A DNA stretch of 64,000 bases from Pseudanabaena sp. FACHB-2040 (GCF_014696715.1 NZ_JACJQO010000005.1:248001-312000); one strand, 5' to 3'. Positions 1 to 9,098 are shown, numbered from the stretch's first letter. Notes: generated from the sequence alone by a model not told the origin. Numbers and translations are program-made.

Positions 1-94
1 CTACCTCGCCCGGTTTTACCGAGAGGCTCTGGGCCTGCACCACCCAAGGCAAATGAGGCTCGTAGCGAAACCAAAGTTCTTCACCGATCAGCAT
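1..94 (-). CDS. ABC transporter ATP-binding protein, N-terminal fragment (DppF/OppF position)
   Basis: The gene begins with ATG at position 94 and runs off the left edge, so only about 31 residues are visible. They read like the first beta strands of an ABC ATPase: MLIGEELWF, then an aromatic patch and SLSVKPGEV, which normally comes just before the Walker A loop. The start overlaps the end of the preceding ATPase gene by 14 bp, which indicates translational coupling. As the second ATPase of a peptide/nickel-type importer operon it would pair with the upstream ATPase to drive the two permeases. The Walker motifs lie outside the window, so activity cannot be judged. Confidence 0.8.
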   Translation of the reverse strand, partial: MLIGEELWFRYEPHLPWVVQAQSLSVKPGEV

Positions 95-1010
95 GGATGC
101 ACCTCACTAAACCTTCCCGCACCGCCCGCAGCGCTGGCCGCTCGGCCCGGCAAGCCTCTGTCACCCAGGGGCAGCGATCGCTAAATAAGCAGCCCACCGG
201 CAGCGCCTCCGGACTGGGCTGATGCCCCGGCACCGGCACAAAGTCATTTTGCGGCAGAGAGCGCCACAGGGCCTGAGTGTAGGGATGGCGCAGATTACCG
301 CTAGCGAAGTCTTTAGCGGCAGCAATCTCCACCGTGGTTCCGGCATAAAACACCGCCACTCGATCGGCTATCTGCAAAGCCGCTTCGATGTCGTGAGTAA
401 TTAAGATCACGCCCCGTCTATCCTGGGCTAGCTCGCGCAGGTGGCTTAGCGTTTCTGTCACCACATCTGGATGCAGGCCTGGGGTAGGTTCATCGGCAAT
501 CACCAGCTCGGCCTGACTAACAACTGCTGTAGAAACCAGCACTCGCCGTGCCATGCCGCCAGAGATCTGAAAAGGGTAACGCTGCTGGGTTTTAGACGGC
601 AGATCGTAGCGCCGAAAGGTGCGATCAACCGCTGTTTTGGCCACTGATTTCGGTAGCCCATTGAGTTGAGCTACCCGCTGCACCTGCGGCCCCACTCGCA
701 TGAGCGGATCGAGATAGCCTACCGACTGGGGGATCAAAGCAATAGTCTTACCCCGAAGTCTCTGGCACCGTTCTAGGGTCAGCGGTTCTCCCCGAAACAG
801 CATTGTTCCACTGAGGGCCGCATTCTCTGGCAAAATTCCCAAAATTGCGTGGGCCAGCAGGCTTTTACCCGAACCGCTGGCCCCGACAACGGCCACCACT
901 TCCCCCCGTCGCACCTCTAGATCTAGATCAGTAATGACTGTAAGCTGCTTGCGGTGCAGCCCTTGCTCATATTGGGTAAAGGTAACGCCCAGATTAGCAA
1001 TGGAAAGCAT
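81..1010 (-). CDS. Peptide/nickel-type ABC transporter ATP-binding protein (DppD/NikD-like)
   Basis: This 309-residue ATPase has a complete ABC cassette: Walker A GASGSGKS at residues 43-50, Q-loop Gln95, signature ISGGM at 149-153, Walker B IADEP near 171-175 and the H-loop His206. The C-terminal extension contains the three-Cys pattern GCLFSDRCPW...C typical of the oligopeptide/dipeptide/nickel transporter subfamily. It lies 2 bp downstream of one permease gene and overlaps the second ATPase gene, so it belongs to a five-gene importer operon. It energises uptake at the inner face of the cytoplasmic membrane. The substrate (peptide, nickel or another chelate) cannot be read from the ATPase. 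Confidence 0.93.
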   Translation of the reverse strand: MLSIANLGVTFTQYEQGLHRKQLTVITDLDLEVRRGEVVAVVGASGSGKSLLAHAILGILPENAALSGTMLFRGEPLTLERCQRLRGKTIALIPQSVGYLDPLMRVGPQVQRVAQLNGLPKSVAKTAVDRTFRRYDLPSKTQQRYPFQISGGMARRVLVSTAVVSQAELVIADEPTPGLHPDVVTETLSHLRELAQDRRGVILITHDIEAALQIADRVAVFYAGTTVEIAAAKDFASGNLRHPYTQALWRSLPQNDFVPVPGHQPSPEALPVGCLFSDRCPWVTEACRAERPALRAVREGLVRCIHADR

Positions 1011-1012
1011 CT

Positions 1013-1873
1013 CTATTCCTGACTGGTTTTAGGATCAAGCAAGGTCCGCAGGTTTTCGCCCAGCCAGTCAAAGGCTTTGACCGACAGCAGCAGCAGCAGA
1101 CCGGGCAACACCCCTAGCCACCAGTAGCCGGTAGACAGGTGCCGCATCGACTCGGCCAAAATAATGCCGATGGCAGGCAGGTGGGGCGAGAGGCCAATGC
1201 CGATAAAAGACAGGGCCGCCTCATGCAAAATCGCGTGGGGAAACAGCAAAATCAGCCCCACCAGCAGCTGTGGCATGATGTGGGGCACCATGTGGTGGCG
1301 AGCAATCCAGGCGGGGGAGCGGCCCAGCCGGTGAGATAGCTGTACGTAGTCTGAGCTGTTGACCTGCAAGACTTCCGCCCGAATGACCCGAGCCAAACTG
1401 GGCCAGTGGGTCAAGGCCACTGCAATGATCACGCCTCGGGTGCCGCCGCCAGCGGCAAAGGCAATCAAAATCAGCAGCACCAGGTGGGGCAGGCTCAAGC
1501 AAACGTCAACTACCCAGGTGATCAGGCCATCTACCCAGCCGCCGAGGGTGCCTGCTGCTAAGCCTAATAGGGCTGCAATCAGGGCGCTCAGGGTGGCCGC
1601 CAGCAGGCCGATGCGCAGACTGAGAGACATGCCGTGCAGTGAGCGGGTCAGCATATCTCGCCCTAGCCAGTCTGTACCAAAGGGGTGGGCCAGGGAAGGC
1701 GGCTGGTTGCGCTGGGCCAACACTGGGTTGAGCCCGGTATCTCCCAAGAACCAGGTGCTGAGGATGACAGCGACCAGAAAGAACAGGCATAAGCCGATGA
1801 TCCAGAGGGTTTGCTGCCGCCGGTTGCCTCGACCTTCTCGAACCTGAGGGCTTACAGGAGCGGTAAGGGTCAT
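1013..1873 (-). CDS. ABC transporter permease (DppC/NikC-like)
   Basis: This 286-residue inner-membrane permease has one N-terminal membrane segment (about residues 24-45), then the BPD_transp_1 fold. The early motif HPFGTDWLGRDMLTR is characteristic of DppC-type subunits. The cytoplasmic EAA loop sits around SDYVQLSHRLGRSPAWIARHHMVP, and AALSFIGIGLSP follows near the C-terminus. The start overlaps the stop of the partner permease by 4 bp (ATGA). It would form a heterodimeric channel with that partner. The length is normal for the family. Confidence 0.93.
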   Translation of the reverse strand: MTLTAPVSPQVREGRGNRRQQTLWIIGLCLFFLVAVILSTWFLGDTGLNPVLAQRNQPPSLAHPFGTDWLGRDMLTRSLHGMSLSLRIGLLAATLSALIAALLGLAAGTLGGWVDGLITWVVDVCLSLPHLVLLILIAFAAGGGTRGVIIAVALTHWPSLARVIRAEVLQVNSSDYVQLSHRLGRSPAWIARHHMVPHIMPQLLVGLILLFPHAILHEAALSFIGIGLSPHLPAIGIILAESMRHLSTGYWWLGVLPGLLLLLSVKAFDWLGENLRTLLDPKTSQE

Positions 1874-2880
1874 GCTGCCCCCCTGCCACCCAGGCGAATT
1901 CGGGGATCAATCACTTGGTAGGCCAAATCAGCCAGGGTATTGCCGCTGTAGACAAACAGAGCGCTAAAGAAAACGATGCCCACCAGCAGCGGCACATCAC
2001 TGCGTAGGGCTGCTTGCACCGTGGCTTCTCCCAAGCCGGGGTAGGCAAATACCTGCTCCACCAGCACCGACCCGCCAAACAGTTCGCTCAGCGAGGCAAA
2101 CTGCAGGGTTAGGGCAGGCAGCAAAATGTTTCGCAGCCCGTGATGTTTTAAGATGCCTCCCAGGGTCTCACCTTGGGCTCGGGCAAACAGCACATAGTCG
2201 CTGCTGAGCACCTCAATCAGCTTTTGACGGGTATGCAGAGCAATGTTGGCAACTCCAATAATGCTGAGGGTGATGGCAGGCAGCAGCAGGTGGTGCAGGT
2301 GCTGCCAGAAGGTGACGTTTTGAGACAGCACGCCCGGTGGGGCGGCACAGCAGATCGGGGTAACCCGCAGCGACACGGAAAAGAAAATCAGCAGCAGCAG
2401 CGCTACCCAAAAGGTGGGTGAAGAGGCCAGGGTGTAGGCATAGAGGCGAATGCCCCGATCAATCCAGGTGCCCTCAAAGGCCCCAGCTAGCACTCCTAAG
2501 CCCAGCCCCAGCAGGCCAGAGATCAACCATGCGATCGCAAGCAGCTGCAGCGACACCTGAAACCGCTGGTTAATCACCTGCGCGACGGGCTGGTTAAACA
2601 CCATTGATGTGCCCCAGTTACCCTGAACTAGCTGCCCCAGCCAGTCCCCAAATCGGCCTAGCATTGGCTGATCGAGGCCCCAGCGCTGGGCGATTAGCTC
2701 TCGCTGCTCTGGGCTAATTTGCAGCATGTCGGCCCCGATGTAAGCCTGCACCGGATCGATAGGCGATAGGCTCAGCAGCACAAAGGTCATGACCGCTACG
2801 GCCAGCAGCAGCAGCGCTAGCCGCACCAGCTTGCGGCTGAGAAATATCAGAATCGGCCTTAGCTGCATGTCCACGTCCAC
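1870..2880 (-). CDS. ABC transporter permease (DppB/NikB-like)
   Basis: This 336-residue permease has a DppB-type N-terminus: a membrane segment near residues 15-35, followed by LSPIDPVQAYIG and WGLDQPMLGRFGDWL, the periplasmic pattern of this subunit. The EAA loop is around SDYVLFARAQGETLGGILKHHGLRN, and GGSVLVEQVFAYPGLG is the conserved late motif. It overlaps the binding-protein gene upstream by 22 bp and the DppC-like gene downstream by 4 bp, so translation is probably coupled. The family is clear; the substrate is not. Confidence 0.93.
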   Translation of the reverse strand: MDVDMQLRPILIFLSRKLVRLALLLLAVAVMTFVLLSLSPIDPVQAYIGADMLQISPEQRELIAQRWGLDQPMLGRFGDWLGQLVQGNWGTSMVFNQPVAQVINQRFQVSLQLLAIAWLISGLLGLGLGVLAGAFEGTWIDRGIRLYAYTLASSPTFWVALLLLIFFSVSLRVTPICCAAPPGVLSQNVTFWQHLHHLLLPAITLSIIGVANIALHTRQKLIEVLSSDYVLFARAQGETLGGILKHHGLRNILLPALTLQFASLSELFGGSVLVEQVFAYPGLGEATVQAALRSDVPLLVGIVFFSALFVYSGNTLADLAYQVIDPRIRLGGRGAA

Positions 2881-4487
2881 TCAGCGATGTTGGCTGTAAT
2901 GGGCCAGCCGTGGCCGTGGGGTTCAACCTGGGGTTGGCCAATGTCTAGGCATTCACTGACAAAGTAGGTATGGTTCAGGTTCACCAGCCAGGCCCAGGCC
3001 GCATCGCCCTTGGCTGTAAAGCCTTGCTCACCGTCCCACTGGGCCGCCTGCCAAAATGCGATCGCTTCTGCTTCTGAGGGCGCGCCCATCGCCAGATCCA
3101 GCGTTCTATCAATGGCCTCGTTGGCGTAGTAGCCCGCGTTATAGAAAGCGCCCTGAGCCGCCTTGCTGTGGTAGAGGTTGTACATTTCCGATTGGTCGTG
3201 GCTGCCCCAGCCAAATAGCACCGCATCACTGTGCACCCGGGGCGTAATCTCGTCCCAGCTCTTGCCCTCTACATTGATCTGAATGCCAACTGGCCTGAGC
3301 ATTTCCGCCACCGATAGCGCCAGCGCCTGACGGGTGCTGTCACTGGCCGGGTAGAGCAGGGTAAATTCGGCCCTCTGCCCAGCTTTTTCAACAATGCCGT
3401 CTCCGTTGGTGTCAGACCAGCCTCCCTCTGCCAAAATTTGGCGGGCCTGCTCTGGCTGTGCATCTTCAATGTTTGCCCTAGGTTCCTCCCAGGCCAGCCC
3501 AGAAACGGGGCCATAGGCAGGCGAGCCATACCCCTCCAACACACCCTCCACCAACGCCTGCCGATCAACGGCGTAGTTCACCGCCTGTCGAATTGCCAGA
3601 TCGGAGGTTACCGGATTGCCAATGGGTCGGCCATCAGGGGTAGTTTGACCCGTTGGCGGTGGATAGGGGAACATCAGCCCCCGGTTATCCACGCTGGCCA
3701 CGTCGTACAGCTTCATGCCGCTCAGGCTCTGCACTGCTAGAGACTGGGGCACGCTGACCACCTGCGCCTGCCCCGCTCTTGCCGCCGCAAAAGCCGCATC
3801 TTCTTCGGTAAAGAGAAAGACCAGCCGCTGAATGCCGGGGGCCTCGCCATAGTAGTTGGGGTTGGCTTCGACAATGAGCTGCTGGCCCTCATCCCACTGC
3901 ACCATCTGGTAGGGGCCAGAGCCAACGGGATTGCGAGCATAGTCGGGGCCATGGGCGTGCTGAGGCACAATGCCCAGCGTGATCAGGCGGTTTACAAAGG
4001 CGCTCTGAGGCTGCTTTAGCCGCAGTTCTACTGTGTAGTCATCGGTGGCTACCGCTTCTTCCAGCGCCGTGACATCAGTGAGGCCGCCGCTTTCGGCTGC
4101 TTTGTTAAAGGTGTAGGCGACATCGGCTGCCGTTAATGGCTCGCCATCGGAAAATTGAGCATCCTGGCGAATCGTCACGGTCCAGGTTCTGCGGTCATCG
4201 CTGACGGTGTAGCCCGTAGCCAAATCATTGACGATATTGAGATCTTGGTCGCGCCTGAGCAAGGTGCTTTGGAACAGGGGTGACCCGTAGCGGCCCCAGC
4301 CCAACGTAGGATCGTAGCCCTCCGAACTCTCCCCACCAATCGCTAAGACGATCTGCTCTGCAGACCCCCCCTGACTAGGAGCAGAAGCCGTTGAGTCGGA
4401 CGAATCAGAGGCACACCCGGCCAGCAGTTGTCCGGCTAACAGCACACCTGCAGACCAAATTGAAACTTTGAGGGTTGAAACCATCAC
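2859..4487 (-). CDS. ABC transporter substrate-binding lipoprotein, SBP_bac_5 family (peptide/nickel type)
   Basis: This 542-residue protein begins with a lipoprotein signal peptide whose lipobox LLAGC places the lipidated cysteine at residue 25, followed by a Ser-rich linker. The rest is a family 5 binding protein: ESSEGYDPTLGW, the FSDGEPLTAADVAYTFN motif, GSGPYQMVQWDEG and NPNYYG. The C-terminal tail has a His-rich element, EPHGHGWPITAN (His524 and His526), which resembles tails of nickel-chelate binding proteins. Together with the adjacent coaR/coaT genes this suggests a Ni/Co-chelate substrate, but that is inference and a peptide remains possible. It is the first importer gene, 150 bp downstream of coaR on the same strand. 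Confidence 0.9.
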   Translation of the reverse strand: MMVSTLKVSIWSAGVLLAGQLLAGCASDSSDSTASAPSQGGSAEQIVLAIGGESSEGYDPTLGWGRYGSPLFQSTLLRRDQDLNIVNDLATGYTVSDDRRTWTVTIRQDAQFSDGEPLTAADVAYTFNKAAESGGLTDVTALEEAVATDDYTVELRLKQPQSAFVNRLITLGIVPQHAHGPDYARNPVGSGPYQMVQWDEGQQLIVEANPNYYGEAPGIQRLVFLFTEEDAAFAAARAGQAQVVSVPQSLAVQSLSGMKLYDVASVDNRGLMFPYPPPTGQTTPDGRPIGNPVTSDLAIRQAVNYAVDRQALVEGVLEGYGSPAYGPVSGLAWEEPRANIEDAQPEQARQILAEGGWSDTNGDGIVEKAGQRAEFTLLYPASDSTRQALALSVAEMLRPVGIQINVEGKSWDEITPRVHSDAVLFGWGSHDQSEMYNLYHSKAAQGAFYNAGYYANEAIDRTLDLAMGAPSEAEAIAFWQAAQWDGEQGFTAKGDAAWAWLVNLNHTYFVSECLDIGQPQVEPHGHGWPITANIAEWTWTCS

Positions 4488-4512
4488 CTGCCCATATTCG
4501 GTAGATTGCAGC

Positions 4513-4542
4513 GTGAAATCCCCTTCTAGAGAAAGGCTTCAC
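4513..4542 (-). other. Leader hairpin between coaR and the ABC importer
   Basis: On the minus strand an imperfect stem-loop (GTGAA...TTCAC outer arms, CCTT/AAGG inner arms) lies about 26 nt before the binding-protein start codon. It could influence translation or mRNA stability of the importer operon. No known riboswitch was recognised in this 150-bp gap, and no strong terminator follows coaR, so read-through from coaR is possible. Confidence 0.3.
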
Positions 4543-4637
4543 GACTTTTGAGGCTATCATCGCCACTCCTTCGCAACAATCCCGGGGTAAGGGATATAAA
4601 GAGGAAAAAAAGAGAAAGAAATGCCAGATTAAGCCCT

Positions 4638-5747
4638 TTAGGGAGCGCTCAAGTAGCAGTGGCAGTCTGGCTTGTCTAATAGAGATTCCACTAAGGCATT
4701 GAGCGTTGCGGCAGCTAGCAGCCCGCCGCCCAACGTGCCCTCTAGAGTGAAGCAGGGAACTCCCGCCTGGAGCAGCCGCCGCTTGGCCGCAGGGGCATGG
4801 CTGAAGCCGATAGGCATGCCAATGATTAGGGCAGGCTGAAGTTTTCCTTGTTCAATCAGGTCGCAGGCTGTTGTTAAAACCGAGGGCGCGTATCCCACCA
4901 GTAAGATGCTCCCTGTGGGCATTTGCTGCAGGTGGTGCTGCCACAGGTGATCTTGCCAAAAGGCCTGCTCGGCGTCATGAGCATCGGTGATGTGGGGGTC
5001 GGCAATGAGGGTGCTTACCGGACAGCTCAGGTGGGCCAGCCGAGTGTGGTCAAGGGCAGCCGTGACAGCAGGCACGTCTCCTACAATCTGGCACTCGGCC
5101 TTTAGCGCCTCTCGGGCTGCTGCGATCGCATCTCCGCTGCGCCGCACAAAGGGCACCAGGCTGACATCTCCGCAGGCGAGCACCAGTTTTGTCAGCAGAT
5201 GAACTTCGATCTCAGATCGCCCAGAGAGATCCGGCAGCAGTCGCTGCAGCGATTCTTCAAAGGCTTCAGGATGGGTCGCCGTTTCGGCATCCAGGCGCTG
5301 CCACAGATGTTCTAGCGACACTAGACCTGATTGGGTTTCGGCCTCCAGCCAGCGAAGCTGTGCGATCGCATCGGCCTGCACAGACTGACACTTGCGATCG
5401 CGCCCCAGCACCCCTTCAAGCGCCATAGCCGTTTGCCTCAGACGCGATAGCTGCTGGATGACAGTGCGGTAATGCTGCTGCAGCTGGGCCAACATCACCT
5501 GTTCCCCCGGCAGTTCATCGCCCTGCAGCAACTGCTGAATGTGCGCTAGCTGAAACCCCTGTTTCTTGAGTGCCACAATCCGAGACAGCTGCTGCACATC
5601 CTGCTCGGTGTAGAGGCGATAGTTGTTGGCAGAGCGCTGAGGCTGGGGCAATAGACCCAGGTTGTGGTAGTGCCGCACCATGCGCGGAGTTACCTCGCCC
5701 CCCACCGCTTGGGTGAGTTCTTTGATCGTGAGATAGCGGCCCATCAT
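4638..5747 (-). CDS. coaR: CoaR-like cobalt-responsive MerR regulator with precorrin isomerase-like domain
   Basis: The 369-residue protein fuses a MerR-type DNA-binding domain (about residues 5-75, with TPRMVRHYHNLGLLPQP and the wing NNYRLYTEQDV) to a CbiC/CobH-like precorrin-8X methylmutase domain (about 175-355, with PHITDAHDAEQAFW, GYAPSVL and IGMPIGFSHAPAAKRRL). It ends with Cys-His-Cys at residues 362-364, the C-terminal motif known in Synechocystis CoaR to be needed for cobalt sensing. It is divergent from coaT, and the 97-bp gap holds a MerR-type promoter. The expected role is cobalt-dependent activation of coaT. ATG codons at 5747 and 5744 are both possible starts. Confidence 0.93.
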   Translation of the reverse strand: MMGRYLTIKELTQAVGGEVTPRMVRHYHNLGLLPQPQRSANNYRLYTEQDVQQLSRIVALKKQGFQLAHIQQLLQGDELPGEQVMLAQLQQHYRTVIQQLSRLRQTAMALEGVLGRDRKCQSVQADAIAQLRWLEAETQSGLVSLEHLWQRLDAETATHPEAFEESLQRLLPDLSGRSEIEVHLLTKLVLACGDVSLVPFVRRSGDAIAAAREALKAECQIVGDVPAVTAALDHTRLAHLSCPVSTLIADPHITDAHDAEQAFWQDHLWQHHLQQMPTGSILLVGYAPSVLTTACDLIEQGKLQPALIIGMPIGFSHAPAAKRRLLQAGVPCFTLEGTLGGGLLAAATLNALVESLLDKPDCHCYLSAP

Positions 5748-5783
5748 TTGTTTAGTTTAAGTCGGCCAATCAGAATCACCAGG

Positions 5784-5815
5784 TTGACATTGACATTGAT
5801 GTCAATGTTTAGGCT
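5784..5815 (+). promoter_or_regulatory. coaT operator-promoter, MerR type
   Basis: A consensus -35 box TTGACA (5784-5789) and a -10 box TAGGCT (5810-5815) are separated by 20 bp. This long spacing is a hallmark of promoters activated by DNA distortion by MerR proteins. The spacer holds a perfect dyad: ACATTGACA (5787-5795), 4 bp, TGTCAATGT (5800-5808). The layout fits CoaR binding and cobalt-dependent activation of coaT, whose start codon is 30 bp downstream of the -10 box. Confidence 0.85.
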
Positions 5816-5844
5816 AAACGGGCTGGCATACCCTCTGCATCGCC

Positions 5845-7770
5845 ATGACCTTCACCCTAACGCTACGTCATTTGCCGACGCTATCGAAAGAACACCCTGA
5901 GACAGTTGCAGCTGCCCTCTGCGGTTTGCTGGTGCTGCTGGGGTGGCTAACGCTGCACTGGGGCTGGCTGGGGATTAGCCTGCTGCTTCTGCCTGCCGCC
6001 TATGTCATTGGTGGGTATGAAAGCGCCCGTGAAGGATTGACCACCCTCTTTCAAGACAAAGAACTCGATGTTGACCTGCTGATGATCGTGGCAGCGCTAG
6101 GGGCTGCCGGATTGGGTCTGTGGCGGCAAGAATATACCCTGATCATCGACGGGGCCATTCTGATTCTGATTTTTTCGATCAGTGGGGCCTTAGAAAGCTA
6201 CGCCATGCAGCGCACTGAGCGCAGTATTCGCGCCCTCATGAGCCTCACTCCCGATACCGCCAGTGTGCTGCGGCAAGGGCAGGAGCACACCGTGCCAATT
6301 GCTCAGCTCCAAGTCGGCGATTGTGTACTCGTCAAGCCAGGAGAGCTGGTTCCAACCGATGGCGTAATTGAGGAAGGTTTTAGCACGTTAAACCAGGCTC
6401 CCATTACCGGAGAATCGCTACCCGTCGAGAAAGGAGTGGGCAGCGAGGTCTTCGCAGGCACCCTCAATGGCAGAGGAGCGCTAAAACTAAGAATTCATCA
6501 GCCGCCCGAGAGCAGCCTCCTGCAGCGGGTCATTCGCCTGGTCGAACAAGCTCAGACCGAAGCCCCACCCTCCCAGCAATTTGTTGAGCGCTTTGAGCGG
6601 GGCTATGCCAAAGTGATTGTGCTGTCAGGCATTTTGCTGGCAACTCTGCCGCCTTTCCTCTGGGGCTGGGATTGGGAAACGACCATCTATCGAGCCCTGA
6701 TTTTTCTGGTGGTAGCCTCTCCCTGTGCGCTGATGGCGGCAATCATGCCAACCTTGCTCTCCGGCATTGCCAACGGCGCACGGCAGGGAATTTTGTTCAA
6801 AAATGGAGCGCAACTAGAGACTATCGGGCGAGTTCGAGCCATTGCCTTCGACAAGACAGGAACATTAACTACCGGCACCCCTAAGGTAGTGAGCTGGCAG
6901 GCCGTGGACCGGCCAGAAACAGAGCTGCTGCGGGTGGCCGCCGCGTTAGAAAGCCTCTCCGAGCACCCCATCGGCAATGCCATTGTTCAGCTGGCGCGTG
7001 AGCAGGGCCTGTCGTGGGCAACAGCTCAAAACGGCCAGGCCCATGCTGGGCAAGGCATCACCGGGGACGTCGAGCAACAGTCGGCCTTGGTGGGCAGTGC
7101 CGCCTTTGTGCAAGCCCAGGTAAAGCGTTGCCCCGAAGATTTAGCCCAACAAAGCCAGCAGTGGGAAGCGGAGGGCAAGACCGTTGTTTGGGTTGCCGTG
7201 CAGGCTGCCGTAATAGGCATCATTGCCGTAGCCGATACGGTTCGTCCGGAGGCAGCTCAGGCGATTGCCGGACTCAAGCAGCTAGGGCTCGAATCGGTGG
7301 TGATGCTGACCGGAGACAACCCCCGCACGGCCCATCACATTGCTGAAAAACTGGGGGTCGATCAGGTTTATGCCCAGCTTCTACCAGAGGATAAAGTCAA
7401 CGTCATTCGGCAGCTCCAGCAGCAGTATCAGACGGTAGCTATGGTGGGCGACGGCATTAACGATGGCCCGGCCCTAGCGCAAGCTTCGGTAGGCATTGCT
7501 ATGGGGGCAACCGGCAGTGATGTGGCCCTAGAAACGGCTGACGTGGTGCTGATGGCAGACCGCCTAGAAAAATTGGAGCATGCCATTCGCTTAGGGCGTC
7601 GTTCACAGGTGATTGTCAAGCAAAATATTGCCTTTGCGCTCGGCTTTATTGTGTTGCTGCTAGTGACTAATTTTGCCGGACAGATTACTCTTCCCCTCGG
7701 CGTTATTGGCCATGAGGGGTCAACGGTTCTAGTCACCTTAAGTGGGCTGCGTCTGCTCCGGCTTAGATAG
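5845..7770 (+). CDS. coaT: CoaT, cobalt-exporting P1B-4-type ATPase
   Basis: This 641-residue P-type ATPase carries the actuator motif TGES (188-191), phosphorylation motif DKTGT (336-340), the P1B-specific HP pair (374-375), TGDN (489-492) and GDGIND (535-540). Metal selectivity motifs are SPC in membrane segment 6 (292-294) and HEGST in the last membrane segment (623-627), which define the P1B-4 (cobalt-type) subgroup. There is no N-terminal CxxC metal-binding domain, as expected for P1B-4. It should pump Co2+ (possibly also Zn2+) out of the cytoplasm. It is divergent from coaR, and its 3' end overlaps the convergent oxidoreductase gene by 8 bp. Confidence 0.95.
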   Translation: MTFTLTLRHLPTLSKEHPETVAAALCGLLVLLGWLTLHWGWLGISLLLLPAAYVIGGYESAREGLTTLFQDKELDVDLLMIVAALGAAGLGLWRQEYTLIIDGAILILIFSISGALESYAMQRTERSIRALMSLTPDTASVLRQGQEHTVPIAQLQVGDCVLVKPGELVPTDGVIEEGFSTLNQAPITGESLPVEKGVGSEVFAGTLNGRGALKLRIHQPPESSLLQRVIRLVEQAQTEAPPSQQFVERFERGYAKVIVLSGILLATLPPFLWGWDWETTIYRALIFLVVASPCALMAAIMPTLLSGIANGARQGILFKNGAQLETIGRVRAIAFDKTGTLTTGTPKVVSWQAVDRPETELLRVAAALESLSEHPIGNAIVQLAREQGLSWATAQNGQAHAGQGITGDVEQQSALVGSAAFVQAQVKRCPEDLAQQSQQWEAEGKTVVWVAVQAAVIGIIAVADTVRPEAAQAIAGLKQLGLESVVMLTGDNPRTAHHIAEKLGVDQVYAQLLPEDKVNVIRQLQQQYQTVAMVGDGINDGPALAQASVGIAMGATGSDVALETADVVLMADRLEKLEHAIRLGRRSQVIVKQNIAFALGFIVLLLVTNFAGQITLPLGVIGHEGSTVLVTLSGLRLLRLR

Positions 7771-8998
7771 CTACCGAGGCAAAGCCGCGATCTGAGCGAT
7801 AGGCTTTTGGAATAGGGGTTTGCTGCTGGCCTGCAATCATTTCAGCCAGCGCTTTTCCGGCCAAAAAGCCGACAGACATGCCATGTCCTGTGTACCCAGC
7901 CGCAAGGTACTCCCCTGGCTGGCCGGGCAGTTCCCCGATCAGAGGGTTTTCGTCGGGGGTGTACCCCATAATGCCCGTCCACTCGTATTCGATTTTGGCT
8001 TCTCTGAGAGGTGCAAAGGCTTCACACAGAAATCCTCTCAAGCCCTGGCTGACATTGGGCTCAATAACGGTAGCATCCTCAGTACCAATTTCTCGGGTTG
8101 GGGAGCGCCATCGCATACCGCCAAAGACAATCCGGCCATCAGGCCGTTGAATTGCGTACTCGTAGCCGTCGTTGGCAAGCCAGTCGAAGTCCCAAAGGCG
8201 AGGAACGGGCTCTGTGGCAATAACCTGCCCTCTAACCGGAGTGATGATGCTTTTAAAGTTTGGCAGGAGGTGATGGGTAAAGGCATTGGTTGCATACACC
8301 ACAGACTGGGTTTGGATTGCGCCCCGGCTGGTTTGGAGAGTGAAACCGCCTGAATGCCTTTTTACAGCCTCGACATTGGTTGCAGGGTAGATGGTTGCCC
8401 CCTTTTGAGAGGCCACCTGAGCCATGCCCAGCACTAGCTTGGCAGGCCATATCTGAGCGTGCTGAGGTTCAACCAGTGCTGCTTGAAAGACTGAGCTGTG
8501 AGTTTGCTTGTCTACCTCCGCTTTATTCCAGAGGTCAATAGCGAGGTTGTGAGCAGCCATCAGGCTGTAGTTTTCCTGCAGGGCCGATGCCTGCTCGGGC
8601 GTGAGCGCTAGGGTGACCCACTGGTTAAAGTGCAGATCACAGAGAATGTTGTGATCCTCAACAAACTGACGCATGAGCTCAGTACTCTGCTGGGTGAATG
8701 CCCAAAGGGCAAGGGTTTCTTCTAGCCCAACATTTTGGACAGACTCACCAAAGTTTTGGTTAGGGCCAATGACAACATGGCCGCCGTTGCGCCCTGTAGC
8801 CCCCGAAGACAGATTGCCTCGCTCTAGCAATGTCGTCTGGATTCCCAGTGAACTTAGCCAGTAGGCCGTGCTGACTCCGGTTAGACCGCCGCCGATTACC
8901 ACGACATCCGAGGATGTGGGCAGGTCTTGGCTATCTGGCAGCGGTGGAAGCTCCAGGTTAGCTAGCCAGAAGGATTGACTCGATGTTTGAAAGTTCAT
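7763..8998 (-). CDS. FAD-dependent oxidoreductase (DAO family, PuuB/glycine oxidase-like)
   Basis: This protein of 411 residues has an FAD-binding Rossmann motif near the N-terminus (VVVIGGGLTGVSTAYWLSSLG) followed by the ERG residues that bind the ribose and by SGATGRNGGHV. The late motif WTGIMGYTPDENPLIGELP and the C-terminal GYTGHGMSVGFLAGK are typical of DAO-family amine oxidases such as gamma-glutamylputrescine oxidase. I chose the ATG at 8998, preceded by TTTAGGT, over an upstream in-frame TTG at 9034. The substrate is probably an amine or amino acid; the exact one is unknown. It converges on coaT with an 8-bp overlap. Confidence 0.85.
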   Translation of the reverse strand: MNFQTSSQSFWLANLELPPLPDSQDLPTSSDVVVIGGGLTGVSTAYWLSSLGIQTTLLERGNLSSGATGRNGGHVVIGPNQNFGESVQNVGLEETLALWAFTQQSTELMRQFVEDHNILCDLHFNQWVTLALTPEQASALQENYSLMAAHNLAIDLWNKAEVDKQTHSSVFQAALVEPQHAQIWPAKLVLGMAQVASQKGATIYPATNVEAVKRHSGGFTLQTSRGAIQTQSVVYATNAFTHHLLPNFKSIITPVRGQVIATEPVPRLWDFDWLANDGYEYAIQRPDGRIVFGGMRWRSPTREIGTEDATVIEPNVSQGLRGFLCEAFAPLREAKIEYEWTGIMGYTPDENPLIGELPGQPGEYLAAGYTGHGMSVGFLAGKALAEMIAGQQQTPIPKAYRSDRGFASVAI

Positions 8999-9098
8999 AC
9001 CTAAATCTTGCAAGCTGTTGACGCTCGCTGGCAATCCTCGACTGCCTCAGATTATCTTGTAGGCTGATTCACAATGCAGCAGCGAAAAAGGTTTCCCT

